The position numbers were made by a program, and so were the translations under genes. A DNA stretch of 64,000 bases from DATAAP01 sp041690495 (GTDB lineage: Bacteria > Pseudomonadota > Alphaproteobacteria > CACIAM-22H2): contig JAWLHE010000001.1 in the NCBI GenBank assembly GCA_041690495.1, forward strand, positions 742,270-806,269, in the 5' to 3' direction. Positions 26,347 through 34,790 of the stretch are shown in pieces (within the stretch, counting starts at the first letter, position 1; every line of letters starts with the position of its first letter). The notes beneath the pieces are model-generated. The model had not been told where the DNA came from. It did not search any database and worked only from the letters and a program-made list of their open reading frames with translations.

Positions 26347-27747
26347 TCAGTAGCGGTAGGCGTCCGTCTTGAACGGACCTGCCTCCGGCACGCCGATATA
26401 GGCCGCCTGCTTCGGAGAAAGCCTGGTGAGCCTGGCGCCGACCTTCGCGAGATGCAGCGCAGCCACCTTCTCGTCGAGCCGCTTGGGCAGGGTGTAGACC
26501 TTCTTCTCGTACTTCCCCGGATTGGTCCACAGCTCGATCTGCGCCAGCGTCTGGTTCGTGAACGATGCGCTCATCACGAAGCTCGGATGGCCGGTGGCGC
26601 AGCCGAGATTCACGAGACGGCCCTCGGCCAGCAGGATGATGCGCTTGCCGTCGGGGAACTCGATCTCGTCAACCTGCGGCTTGACGCTATGCCATTTCAG
26701 GTTCTTGAGCGCGGCGACCTGGATCTCGCTGTCGAAGTGGCCGATGTTGCAGACGATCGCGCGGTCCTTCATCTGCCGCATGTGGTCGATCGTGATCACG
26801 TCGACATTGCCGGTCGCCGTGACGAAGATGTCGCCGACGGGTGCGGCATCCTCCATCGTCACGACCTGATAGCCTTCCATCGCCGCCTGCAGCGCGCAGA
26901 TCGGGTCGATCTCGGTGACCATCACGCGGGCGCCGGCATTGCGCAGGCTGGCGGCCGATCCCTTGCCCACATCGCCGAACCCGGCGACCACGGCCACCTT
27001 GCCGGCCATCATCACGTCGGTGGCGCGGCGTACGCCGTCGACCAGGCTCTCGCGGCAGCCGTAGAGATTGTCGAACTTCGACTTGGTCACGGAGTCGTTG
27101 ACGTTGATGGCCGGGAACAGCAGGCGACCTTCCTTCTCCATCTGGTAGAGGCGGTGGACACCGGTCGTCGTCTCCTCGGTCACGCCCTTGATGTTCTTGG
27201 CGAGCGACGAATACCAGCCGGGCTTGTCCTTGAGCCTCTGCCTGATCGCGGCGACCAGGACTTCCTCTTCTTCGTTCTCGGGCTTCGGCAGGGCCGAGAT
27301 GTCCTGCTCCGCGCGCGAGCCGAGATGGACGAGCAGGGTCGCATCGCCGCCGTCGTCGAGAATCATGTTCGGCGTGCCGCCGTCGGCCCATTCGAAGATC
27401 TTGTGGGCGTAATCCCAGTATTCGGCGAGCGTCTCGCCCTTGTAGGCGAAGACCGGCGTACCGCTTGCGGCGATCGCCGCCGCGGCGTGGTCCTGCGTCG
27501 AGTAGATGTTGCACGAGGCCCAGCGGATGTCGGCGCCGAGTGCCTTCAGGGTCTCGATCAGCACGGCGGTCTGGATGGTCATGTGCAGCGAGCCGGCGAT
27601 GCGCGCGCCCTTGAGCGGCTGCTGCTTGCCGAATTCGGCCCGCACGGCCATCAGGCCCGGCATCTCCGTCTCGGCGATCGCGATCTCCCGCCGGCCCCAG
27701 TCGGCAAGCTTGATATCGGCAACCTTGTAGTCGCTCTTCGCGGCCAT
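26347..27747 (-). CDS. ahcY: Adenosylhomocysteinase
   Basis: AhcY splits S-adenosylhomocysteine to adenosine and homocysteine, using bound NAD, and keeps methylation going. The 466-residue protein has the substrate part SLHMTIQTAVLIETL, SCNIYSTQDHAAAA, NAD-binding VAVVAGFGDVGKGSA, TATGNVDVI and the invariant C terminus FKTDAYRY. The insertion of about 40 residues near residue 150-190 is normal for bacterial enzymes. Start ATG 27747 has AGGAG on the minus strand just upstream. I see no SAH riboswitch in the 132 bases up to ptsI. Confidence 0.97.
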   Translation of the reverse strand: MAAKSDYKVADIKLADWGRREIAIAETEMPGLMAVRAEFGKQQPLKGARIAGSLHMTIQTAVLIETLKALGADIRWASCNIYSTQDHAAAAIAASGTPVFAYKGETLAEYWDYAHKIFEWADGGTPNMILDDGGDATLLVHLGSRAEQDISALPKPENEEEEVLVAAIRQRLKDKPGWYSSLAKNIKGVTEETTTGVHRLYQMEKEGRLLFPAINVNDSVTKSKFDNLYGCRESLVDGVRRATDVMMAGKVAVVAGFGDVGKGSAASLRNAGARVMVTEIDPICALQAAMEGYQVVTMEDAAPVGDIFVTATGNVDVITIDHMRQMKDRAIVCNIGHFDSEIQVAALKNLKWHSVKPQVDEIEFPDGKRIILLAEGRLVNLGCATGHPSFVMSASFTNQTLAQIELWTNPGKYEKKVYTLPKRLDEKVAALHLAKVGARLTRLSPKQAAYIGVPEAGPFKTDAYRY

Positions 27748-27879
27748 TTTTCGCTCCTGGGATGCGGGAAATGTCGGGCGCCCAACGCAGGCAGAGCGGG
27801 CGTAATAGCAGCCGCACCCTGCGGCCAGCAACGGGTTTTTGAGAACGAACGGCCTGGCCTTCCGGAGCAGGCCGGTCGG

Positions 27880-29685
27880 TCAGACCGAGGCGTTGAAGTC
27901 ATCCAACAGGGCGGCCACCTTCTCCGAATCGGACTGGTCCATGATGGCCCGCGCCCGGGTCACGGCGACACCGAGTTCGAGCGCCCGGATCCGCTGCTTG
28001 ACGCGGAGCAGGCGCACCGTGGCCATGGAGAGCTCGCGGATGCCGAGGCCGATCAGCAGGCCGGTATAGCGGGGCTCGCCGGCCATCTCGCCGCACAGGC
28101 TGACCGGGATGCGATTGCGCAGCGCCGCCTCGGTCGCGAACTGGATCAGCCTCAGCACGGCCGGATGCAGCGGGTTGAACAGGTGCGCCACCTGCTCGTC
28201 GCCGCGGTCGATCGCCAGCGTGTACATCGTCAGGTCGTTCGTGCCGATCGCGAAGAAGTCGCAGACCTGTGCCAGCGCATCCGCGGCCAGGGCAGCCCCG
28301 GGCACCTCGATCATCGCTCCAACCGCCGGCAGAGGATCGGGGATGGCGAGACCGCGGCGGATCAGCCGGCGCGAGACGCGCGCCAGCACGATGCGCACCT
28401 CCCGGACCTCCGCGGGAGTCGTGACCAGGGGCAGCAGGATCCGGACCGGTCCGTGAGCGCCGGCGCGCAGGATCGCCGCGAGCTGCGCCTCGAGCAGGTC
28501 CGGCTGGCGAAGCGAGAGCCGGATCGCACGCATGCCGAGCGCGGGGTTGGGGCCGGGTACGATATCCTGCCCAAGTGCGGAGGCGATCTTCTCGCCGCCG
28601 ACGTCGAGCGTGCGAATTGTGACCGGGCGCCCGCCCATGCCTTGAACGATTTCGGCCAGCGTTTTGTATTGCTCGTCCTCGCCCGGGACCTCGTCGCGGT
28701 TCATGAACATGAACTCCGTCCGCAGCAGGCCGATGCCCATGGCGCCGACGGTGCGGGCCGCTGCGACCTCGCGCGGCAGCTCGATATTCGCCTGCAGCGC
28801 GATCTCGACATTGTCGCGCGTCACCGCGGGAACCTTGGAGAGCCGCGCGAGCTGGCGCGCCGCGCGCGCATGCTCGAGCCGTCGTCGCTCATACGCATCG
28901 AGCGTGGCGGCCGCCGGATGCACGACGACGCGGCCGGTATCCCCGTCGACGACGACGATGTCGCCGGTGCGGACCGCTCCGATCAGGCCGGCCGCGCCGA
29001 GCACGGCCGGCAGGCCGAGCGAGCGCGCCATGATCGCCGTATGACCTTCGGCGCCTCCGTAGATCGTGGCGAAGCCGGCGATGCGTTCCGGGTCCATCAG
29101 CGCGGTGTCCGCGGGCGTTATTTCCTCTGCGACGATGATCGATCCTTCGGGGAGCTGCTTGAACGCCTGGAACGGCGTCTTGGTCAGATTGCGTAGCAGC
29201 CGCGCCCCGACCTCCCGCACGTCCTGGACGCGCGCAGCCAGATAGGGCTCGTCCATCGACTGGAAATCCCGCGCGATGGCCGCGACTTCGGCCTGCACCG
29301 CCGCCTCGGCATTGATGCAATCCTCGCGGATGCGGCGATCGACGCCGCGGACCAGCCGCGAGTTCGACAGCATCTGTCCGTGCGCGTCGAGCAGATAGCC
29401 GACTTCCTCCGCGGCGGAGGGCGGCAGCCCCGCGCTTTTCGACTTGAGCTTCGCCAGCTGGCGGAGCGCCTTGTCGACGGCCGTGCGCAGCCGCTCGCGC
29501 TCCGCCTCGACATCGCCGGGGCCGAGCGCATACTCGTGCACCGCCACGGTGCCCGCCTCATGACGGAAAGCCGGTCCGATCGCGATTCCCGGCGAGACGC
29601 CCAGTCCTTCGAAAACGGATTCCCTGCGCGCGACCGTCGCGTCGCGTCGTACTCGCACGCCGGTTCGCTTGCCGGCGGGGGACAT
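27880..29685 (-). CDS. ptsI: Phosphoenolpyruvate-protein phosphotransferase (Enzyme I)
   Basis: Enzyme I takes phosphate from PEP and hands it to HPr. The 601-residue protein lacks an N-terminal GAF domain, so it is EI rather than EI-Ntr. The phosphohistidine is His215 in YGGAEGHTAIMARSLG, the PEP-binding barrel shows GIGLLRTEFMFM, FFAIGTNDLTMY and the catalytic Cys in SLCGEMAGEP. It has an unusually basic N-terminal leader of about 20 residues. It follows ptsH after one base, so it is in the same transcript. No sugar permease gene is near, so it probably serves regulation. Confidence 0.94.
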   Translation of the reverse strand: MSPAGKRTGVRVRRDATVARRESVFEGLGVSPGIAIGPAFRHEAGTVAVHEYALGPGDVEAERERLRTAVDKALRQLAKLKSKSAGLPPSAAEEVGYLLDAHGQMLSNSRLVRGVDRRIREDCINAEAAVQAEVAAIARDFQSMDEPYLAARVQDVREVGARLLRNLTKTPFQAFKQLPEGSIIVAEEITPADTALMDPERIAGFATIYGGAEGHTAIMARSLGLPAVLGAAGLIGAVRTGDIVVVDGDTGRVVVHPAAATLDAYERRRLEHARAARQLARLSKVPAVTRDNVEIALQANIELPREVAAARTVGAMGIGLLRTEFMFMNRDEVPGEDEQYKTLAEIVQGMGGRPVTIRTLDVGGEKIASALGQDIVPGPNPALGMRAIRLSLRQPDLLEAQLAAILRAGAHGPVRILLPLVTTPAEVREVRIVLARVSRRLIRRGLAIPDPLPAVGAMIEVPGAALAADALAQVCDFFAIGTNDLTMYTLAIDRGDEQVAHLFNPLHPAVLRLIQFATEAALRNRIPVSLCGEMAGEPRYTGLLIGLGIRELSMATVRLLRVKQRIRALELGVAVTRARAIMDQSDSEKVAALLDDFNASV

Positions 29686-29686
29686 G

Positions 29687-29989
29687 TCAGTCCTCCTCGA
29701 ACTTGGCCGCGATCAGCGCCGCAATTGCTTCGACTGCCTGTTCGGCCTGCGGGCCGGTGGCCCTGAGACGGATATGACTCCCCGGACTGGCGGCGAGCAT
29801 CATCAGCCCCATGATCGAACGGCCCGAGACGGAGGTGTCCTTGTGCGTCACCGTCACGGATGCGTCGAACTGGCCCGCCAGCTTGACGAAGCGCGCTGCC
29901 GCGCGGGCATGGAGCCCGCGCTTGTTGAGGATCATGACCTCGCGCTCGACCAATCCGTCCTCATTGACGTTGAACTGGCGATCGTTCAC
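29687..29989 (-). CDS. ptsH: HPr phosphocarrier protein
   Basis: This 100-residue HPr carries phosphate from Enzyme I to EIIA. His27 in NKRGLHARAAARFV is the catalytic site. Ser58 in VSGRSIMGLMML matches the regulatory serine modified by HprK, whose gene lies in the same run. About ten extra N-terminal residues precede the canonical start. Its start overlaps the EIIA stop by 4 bases. Conservation of both sites supports a two-input signalling HPr. Confidence 0.95.
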   Translation of the reverse strand: MNDRQFNVNEDGLVEREVMILNKRGLHARAAARFVKLAGQFDASVTVTHKDTSVSGRSIMGLMMLAASPGSHIRLRATGPQAEQAVEAIAALIAAKFEED

Positions 29990-30399
29990 CGCGAATCGCC
30001 CGCGAGGAGCTGAGATGCGACGTTGATGTACTTGCGTCCGGCCTCGCGCGCTGCGGTCACCGCATCCGCCAGCTTCTCGGTATTGCGGACGCTGGCCAGC
30101 TTGATGAGCATGGGGAGGTTCATTCCGGCGATCACTTCGATCTTGGCTCTGTCGATGATGGAGATCGCGAGGTTGGACGGCGTGCCGCCGAACATGTCGG
30201 TCAGCACAACGACGCCATCGCCCTCGTCGACGCGCGCGACCGAATCAAGGATCTCCTTGCGCCGCAGTTCCATGTCGTCCTCCGGCCCGATGCACACGGC
30301 GGCGACATTGCGCTGCGGGCCGACGACGTGCTCGAGCGCCGCGATGAATTCCGATGCGAGCCGCCCATGCGTAACCAAAACCATTCCGATCATCGACAT
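29986..30399 (-). CDS. PTS EIIA component, mannose-family
   Basis: This 137-residue protein is a mannose-type EIIA domain with the phosphorylation site His11 in VLVTHGRLASEF and the later VVLTDMFGGTPSN. In alphaproteobacteria this stand-alone EIIA has no partner EIIB/EIIC and acts as an end point of a regulatory phosphorelay, which fits the absence of permeases here. It follows rapZ by 17 bases and overlaps ptsH. Confidence 0.93.
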   Translation of the reverse strand: MSMIGMVLVTHGRLASEFIAALEHVVGPQRNVAAVCIGPEDDMELRRKEILDSVARVDEGDGVVVLTDMFGGTPSNLAISIIDRAKIEVIAGMNLPMLIKLASVRNTEKLADAVTAAREAGRKYINVASQLLAGDSR

Positions 30400-30416
30400 T
30401 CCCCATCTGGCCCGCT

Positions 30417-31334
30417 CTAGCGTGGCCGTTCACGCTCACGCTCGATGTCGCGATGTATTAACGCAACGCGGTATCCCGCGTCGCGCAGCTGTGCCGCGAG
30501 CAGCTCGGCGACGAAGACAGAGCGATGCCTGCCGCCGGTGCAGCCGACCGCGATCGTCAGGTAGCTTTTCCCCTCGCGCTCGAAGCGCGGCAGCAAGGCG
30601 CGCAGCATGGCGGTAAGGCCATCGAAGAACGGCACGAATCCTTCGTCGCGGCGAATATAGTCGCCGACCGGCTCGTCGCGCCCCGACAGCGGTTCCAGCG
30701 CCGCTTCGTAATGCGGATTGGCGAGGAACCGGACGTCGAAGACGAGATCGGCCTCGCGCGGCAGGCCGTGCCGGTAAGCGAAGGAAATGACCGTCACCGC
30801 AAGGCCGGTCTTCGCATCCAGCGCGAAATGCGCCTGCACCACGCGCTTGAGGTCGGCCTGGGCGAAGCTCGAGGTGTCCAGGATAAGGTCGGCACGGTCG
30901 CGCAGCACGTGAATGAGGCTGCGCTCGGCGACGATGCCGTCGACGACGGGGCGGTCCGCGGCGAGCGGGTGGCGGCGGCGCGTCTCCGTGAAACGCCGCC
31001 GCAGCACCTCGTCGTCGCAGTCGACGAACAGCACGCTTATGCTGAGGGCAGGCTCCGCCTTGAGCCGGTCGATGGCCGACAGGAACGGCTCCGCCGCGAA
31101 ATCGCGCGTGCGCGAATCGATTCCGACCGCAATCGGGCGGTCGATGCCGTCGTCGGCCCGGATCAGCGAGTTGAGCAGCGACAGCGGCAGGTTGTCGACT
31201 GCCTCGTAGCCCGCATCCTCGAGCGCTTTGAGCGCGCTGGTCTTGCCGGCTCCCGACATGCCGGTCACGAGCACGACGCGGCGTTCCTTCGGTGCGAACG
31301 CTCTCATGTTTCTGGCTCCGGGCAGCGCGTTCAT
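30417..31334 (-). CDS. rapZ: RapZ/YvcJ-family nucleotide-binding protein
   Basis: This 305-residue P-loop protein has Walker A GMSGAGKT (residues 25-32) and conserved family segments VDNLPLSLL, FVDCDDEVLRRRFTETRRRHPL, the C-terminal FLANPHYEAALEPLSG and VAVGCTGGRHRSV. In enteric bacteria RapZ binds RNA and controls GlmS; the alphaproteobacterial role is less defined. Three bases separate it from hprK. The first ten residues are weakly conserved and ATG at MRAFAPK could be the true start. Confidence 0.92.
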   Translation of the reverse strand: MNALPGARNMRAFAPKERRVVLVTGMSGAGKTSALKALEDAGYEAVDNLPLSLLNSLIRADDGIDRPIAVGIDSRTRDFAAEPFLSAIDRLKAEPALSISVLFVDCDDEVLRRRFTETRRRHPLAADRPVVDGIVAERSLIHVLRDRADLILDTSSFAQADLKRVVQAHFALDAKTGLAVTVISFAYRHGLPREADLVFDVRFLANPHYEAALEPLSGRDEPVGDYIRRDEGFVPFFDGLTAMLRALLPRFEREGKSYLTIAVGCTGGRHRSVFVAELLAAQLRDAGYRVALIHRDIERERERPR

Positions 31335-31337
31335 CGG

Positions 31338-31883
31338 TCAGGCGGCGAACATGCGGCCGCAAGCGGCTTCGCGGGCTGCGAACCGGACTTTCGCCACGGC
31401 GGACGCCTGGAACGGGTCGAGTGCGACGAGCGGAACGTCAATATCGAGCCAGGTCCGGTATTGCGCCGCGGGCATTCTTTCGACGCGGTCGGGTCCGACG
31501 AGGTCGACCGCCAGCACGACCGGACTGCGGGCGACATGGGCGACCGGCACGATGCCGACCCCGCGCACCTCGATGCGCCCGGCGATGGTCGCGGGTGCGG
31601 ACGCGATCAACCGAGCTCCGTCGCGATGCAGATCCGTGCGATCGTCGGCGACGAGGCGCGCCCCGGCATCGATGAGGCGAAGCGCAAGATCGGACTTGCC
31701 GCTGCCGGAATCCCCCAGCAGGAGGATGCCGGTTCCGCCCAGTTCGACGCAGCTCGCATGAATCTGAAGTTGGTTGGTGTGGTCCACGACGGCGGGCAGG
31801 GTGTGGCCGAAATGCGGTTCTGTCAACCGCAGCGCAACCGGGGGCCGTGCCGGGCCGGGCGGGCGCCCGCGGCGATCCGTCAA
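31338..31883 (-). CDS. hprK: HPr kinase/phosphorylase, short alphaproteobacterial form
   Basis: HprK phosphorylates HPr on serine and so gates the PTS. At 181 residues this is the short form, containing only the C-terminal catalytic domain. It shows IHASCVELGGTGILLLGDSGSGKSD with the P-loop at 57-64, and a later GIVPVAHVA region. The N-terminal 20 residues are Pro/Arg-rich and may not all be translated. The start overlaps the chvG stop in ATGA, linking envelope sensing to PTS control. Confidence 0.9.
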   Translation of the reverse strand: MTDRRGRPPGPARPPVALRLTEPHFGHTLPAVVDHTNQLQIHASCVELGGTGILLLGDSGSGKSDLALRLIDAGARLVADDRTDLHRDGARLIASAPATIAGRIEVRGVGIVPVAHVARSPVVLAVDLVGPDRVERMPAAQYRTWLDIDVPLVALDPFQASAVAKVRFAAREAACGRMFAA

Positions 31884-33646
31884 TCGACCGGCAGGCGAAC
31901 GATGAAGCGCGCGCCGCCTACGCTGCCGTCCGCGCGGCGGCGGTTCTCGGCGGTGATCGTGCCGGCATGGGCGTCGATGATCTGGCGCGAGATCGAAAGC
32001 CCCAGCCCCGAATGGGTCCCGAACTTCTCGCCTTTCGGTCGTTCGCTGTAGAACCGCTCGAAGATCGCCTCGCGCTTGTCTTCGGGAATACCCGGCCCTT
32101 CGTCCTCGACACTGACCTCGACGACCGACCCGCGGGCCGCGTCCTTGCGACGGACGGCGGCGATCCGGATCGTGCCGCCGGGCGGGCTGAACGAGATGGC
32201 GTTGGCGATGATGTTGCGGAACACCTGCCCGAGACGGTCCTCCAGGCCGGGCACGATCAGGGGATGCGGGCCGACATCGAGGACGAGACGCGGGCCGCCC
32301 GCAGGCGTCGTCGCCGTGTGCAGCTCGACCAGGGCCTGCAGCAATGCCGCCAAGTCGACCGGCTGTGCCGCGGCGCGGGACAGTTCGGCGTCGAGCCGCG
32401 AGGCGCTGGAGATGTCGCCGATCAAGCGATCAATCCGCGCGACGTCGTCGAGAATGATCGTCATCAGTCTTTGCTGCTGCGCCGGGTCCTTGATCCGCGA
32501 CGCGGTCTCGACCGCGCTCTTCAGCGAGGTCAGCGGGTTCTTGATCTCGTGTGCGACATCGGCGGCGAACCGCTCGATGGCGTCGAGCCGCTGCCACAGC
32601 GCTTCGGTCATCTCCCTGAGCGCAGCCGACAGCTCGCCGATCTCGTCGCCGCGCCGGCTCATGTCGGGAATCACCGGCTGGGTTCCCGCGCTCAGGCCGG
32701 AAGTGCGGCCGGTGCCGAGACCGTGGCCGCGCCGCACCCGTTCGGCCGCTACCGCGAGCCGACGCAAGGGCCGCGCGATCGCTCCGGCAAGATAGACCGA
32801 CAGCAGGAACGTGACGCCGAGGGCGAGGACGAATATCTTCAGGATATCGAAGCGCAGCGAGCGCAGGTTGTCGTCGATCGCCGTGCTGCCGGACGTCAGC
32901 ATCAGCACGCCGAGGACCTGCTTGAACCGCTGCACCGGGACCGCGACGGAAAGCACGACGTCGTTGCCGCGGCCGGCGCGAAGCTTGGTCGCGATCTCGC
33001 CGTAAAGCGCGTCTTTCGCCTCCTCGTAGTCATCGACGCGCGGAGCGATCATCTCGTAGTAGCGGGGTAGATGATGGCGGCGCGGCAGCCAGTTCACGAC
33101 GAGGTCATAGATCGCGTTGGCGATACGCGTCATCAGACCGTGCGGCTCGCCGGGAGCTGGCAGCAGTTCGATCACCACCTCTCCGCCCGGCCGGCCCAGC
33201 ACGCGGCTGTCCGCCACCACCTCGCCCGAGGCGGCAAAGAGACGCGCGTGGGTATTGGTCGGCTCGACCAGCCGGCGCAGGATCGTGCGCGCGGTCTCGA
33301 GGGTGAGCCGGGCGCCTATCTCCTCGTCGTTCACGTCGGTCGCCGCCTCGCCCAGCGCCGCGGCGATGATCTCGCCTTGCGTCGTCAGAGCCCGGAATTG
33401 CGCGGTGATCAGCGACTGCCGATAGTCGTCGAGATAGAGCAGGCCGGCAACCAGGAGCGCCAGCGGGATCGAGTTGACGATGAGGATGCGTCGCGTGAGC
33501 GGCGAGAAGCGGCGCCGCCGGATGCGTTGCTCCGGCACGGCGCGCGCGGTTTCGACGGGCGGCGGCCGCGCCTCGGCGCGCGGCAGCTCGAGCCGCGGCG
33601 CCTCGCGCTCTTCAGGCGAGTTTCGCCTCCGGGCGGAGAACGCCAT
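31880..33646 (-). CDS. chvG: ChvG/ExoS-type sensor histidine kinase
   Basis: This 588-residue two-component kinase has a cytosolic Arg/Pro-rich N terminus, a membrane helix (about 52-72), a periplasmic sensing domain of roughly 190 residues, a second helix (about 268-290), HAMP, an intact H-box FAADVAHEIKNPLTS with His366, and HATPase motifs (NIIANAISFSPPGG, VEDEGPGIPED, SGLGLSISRQI). ChvG senses acid or envelope stress and phosphorylates ChvI in alphaproteobacteria. It overlaps hprK and lies 12 bases after chvI. Confidence 0.95.
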   Translation of the reverse strand: MAFSARRRNSPEEREAPRLELPRAEARPPPVETARAVPEQRIRRRRFSPLTRRILIVNSIPLALLVAGLLYLDDYRQSLITAQFRALTTQGEIIAAALGEAATDVNDEEIGARLTLETARTILRRLVEPTNTHARLFAASGEVVADSRVLGRPGGEVVIELLPAPGEPHGLMTRIANAIYDLVVNWLPRRHHLPRYYEMIAPRVDDYEEAKDALYGEIATKLRAGRGNDVVLSVAVPVQRFKQVLGVLMLTSGSTAIDDNLRSLRFDILKIFVLALGVTFLLSVYLAGAIARPLRRLAVAAERVRRGHGLGTGRTSGLSAGTQPVIPDMSRRGDEIGELSAALREMTEALWQRLDAIERFAADVAHEIKNPLTSLKSAVETASRIKDPAQQQRLMTIILDDVARIDRLIGDISSASRLDAELSRAAAQPVDLAALLQALVELHTATTPAGGPRLVLDVGPHPLIVPGLEDRLGQVFRNIIANAISFSPPGGTIRIAAVRRKDAARGSVVEVSVEDEGPGIPEDKREAIFERFYSERPKGEKFGTHSGLGLSISRQIIDAHAGTITAENRRRADGSVGGARFIVRLPVD

Positions 33647-33658
33647 GCGGCCGGTTCC

Positions 33659-34369
33659 TCACGGTTTGTCGCGATAGCGGTAGCCGAGGCCGTAGAGCGT
33701 CTCGATATGCGCGAACTCCGGATCGACCGCCTTGAATTTCTTGCGCAGGCGCTTGATGTGGCTGTCGATGGTGCGGTCGTCGACATAGATATGCTCGCCA
33801 TAGGCCGAGTCCATCAGCTGGTCGCGGTTCTTGACCATGCCGGGCCGCTGCGCCAGGGCCTTGAGCAGCAGAAACTCGGTCACGGTGAGCGCCACCTCCT
33901 GGCCTTTCCAGCTGCAGACATGGCGCGCGGGATCGAGCGTCAGCTCGCCGCGGACGATCGGCGCCTCGGCCGGCGCTGCGACGCTGCCGGTCTTGTCGCG
34001 CAGCAGCTCCTGCCGGCGCAGGATCGCACGGATGCGCTCGATCAGCAGCCGCTGCGAGAACGGCTTGGTGATGTAGTCGTCCGCCCCCATGCGAAGGCCG
34101 AGCACTTCGTCCACCTCGTCGTCCTTCGAGGTGAGGAAGATGATCGGCATCTGGCTCTGCTTGCGGATCCGGCCGAGCAACTCCATGCCATCCATGCGCG
34201 GCATCTTGATGTCGAGCACGGCGAGATCGGGCGGATGGCTGCTTAGCTCGCGCAATGCTTCGACGCTGTCGCTGAAGGTTCTGACGTTGAATCCCTCGGC
34301 CTCCAGAGCGATGGCGACGGAGGTCAGGATGTTGCGGTCGTCGTCAACGAGGGCGATGGTCTGCGGCAC
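33659..34369 (-). CDS. chvI: ChvI-type OmpR/PhoB-family response regulator
   Basis: This 236-residue regulator has a receiver domain with Asp53 in VLDIKMPRMDG, the switch Thr in IIFLTSKD, Lys in DDYITKPFS, and a winged-helix DNA-binding domain (VALTVTEFLLLKAL, RTIDSHIKRLRKKF, TLYGLGYRY). I start it at GTG 34369 (VPQTIALVDDD), with AAGGAAG upstream on the minus strand; the longer frame adds 81 non-conserved residues. It heads the operon chvI-chvG-hprK-rapZ-EIIA-ptsH-ptsI. Confidence 0.94.
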   Translation of the reverse strand: MPQTIALVDDDRNILTSVAIALEAEGFNVRTFSDSVEALRELSSHPPDLAVLDIKMPRMDGMELLGRIRKQSQMPIIFLTSKDDEVDEVLGLRMGADDYITKPFSQRLLIERIRAILRRQELLRDKTGSVAAPAEAPIVRGELTLDPARHVCSWKGQEVALTVTEFLLLKALAQRPGMVKNRDQLMDSAYGEHIYVDDRTIDSHIKRLRKKFKAVDPEFAHIETLYGLGYRYRDKP

Positions 34370-34553
34370 GGTCTGTCTTCCTTTACGGACGGCTTCGCTC
34401 GTAACCCCTTCGGTCGGGGTGGCGCCCCGGACTCCAGCTCGAAAGGGACGCAATAGTCGGACGAAATGTGGTGTGATTTTGACGCGACACGCGTCGATTG
34501 ACGCCCTTCGTCCAGCCGGACTATGCATTATAGGTAAAACCGCGATTCGATAG

Positions 34554-34575
34554 AACCCCGCGTTCCCGTGGGGTT
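34554..34575 (+). promoter_or_regulatory. 9-bp hairpin in the cbtB leader
   Basis: AACCCCGCG (34554-34562) pairs with CGTGGGGTT (34567-34575), with one G-T pair, around TTCC. It ends 28 bases before the cbtB ATG and no T-run follows. It may be a leader RNA element. I do not see a B12 box, so it is not a standard cobalamin riboswitch. Confidence 0.35.
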
Positions 34576-34603
34576 CGCGCGGGGACCCAGGAACGAGGAA
34601 GCG

Positions 34604-34783
34604 ATGACCCAATCCCAGCTAGGCCAGTCCGGCGTCGAAAGCCTGTCACGCGCAGCCCTTCCTGCGGTTGTCGCCTTCCTGCTCGGCAGCTTTGTCCTGT
34701 TCGGGGTCGGCTTCGCCGGTTCGTCCGTCCTGCACAACGCGGCGCACGACTCGCGCCATTCCTTCGCCTTTCCCTGCCACTGA
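34604..34783 (+). CDS. cbtB: CbtB-family cobalt transporter subunit
   Basis: This 59-residue protein has one membrane helix (about residues 18-38) and a short C-terminal tail with His44, His48, His52 and a terminal His59 (HNAAHDSRHSFAFPCH), the CbtB hallmark. CbtB pairs with CbtA, whose gene begins 8 bases downstream, in a predicted cobalt uptake system often controlled by vitamin B12. GAGGAAG precedes ATG 34604. Divergent from chvI. Confidence 0.9.
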   Translation: MTQSQLGQSGVESLSRAALPAVVAFLLGSFVLFGVGFAGSSVLHNAAHDSRHSFAFPCH

Positions 34784-34790
34784 TACGGCC

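Noticed and set aside
27748..27879. SAH riboswitch upstream of ahcY
   Set aside because: The interval is short and I cannot find the conserved SAH core; only a weak stem near ptsI is visible.
26254..29196. A 980-codon plus-strand open frame across ahcY and ptsI
   Set aside because: It is antisense to two well-supported genes, is rich in His/Arg/Asp as expected from reversed GC-rich codons, and has no domain or ribosome site.
34370..34603. Cobalamin riboswitch upstream of cbtB
   Set aside because: No B12 box or the expected multi-arm fold can be drawn; only one hairpin is present.
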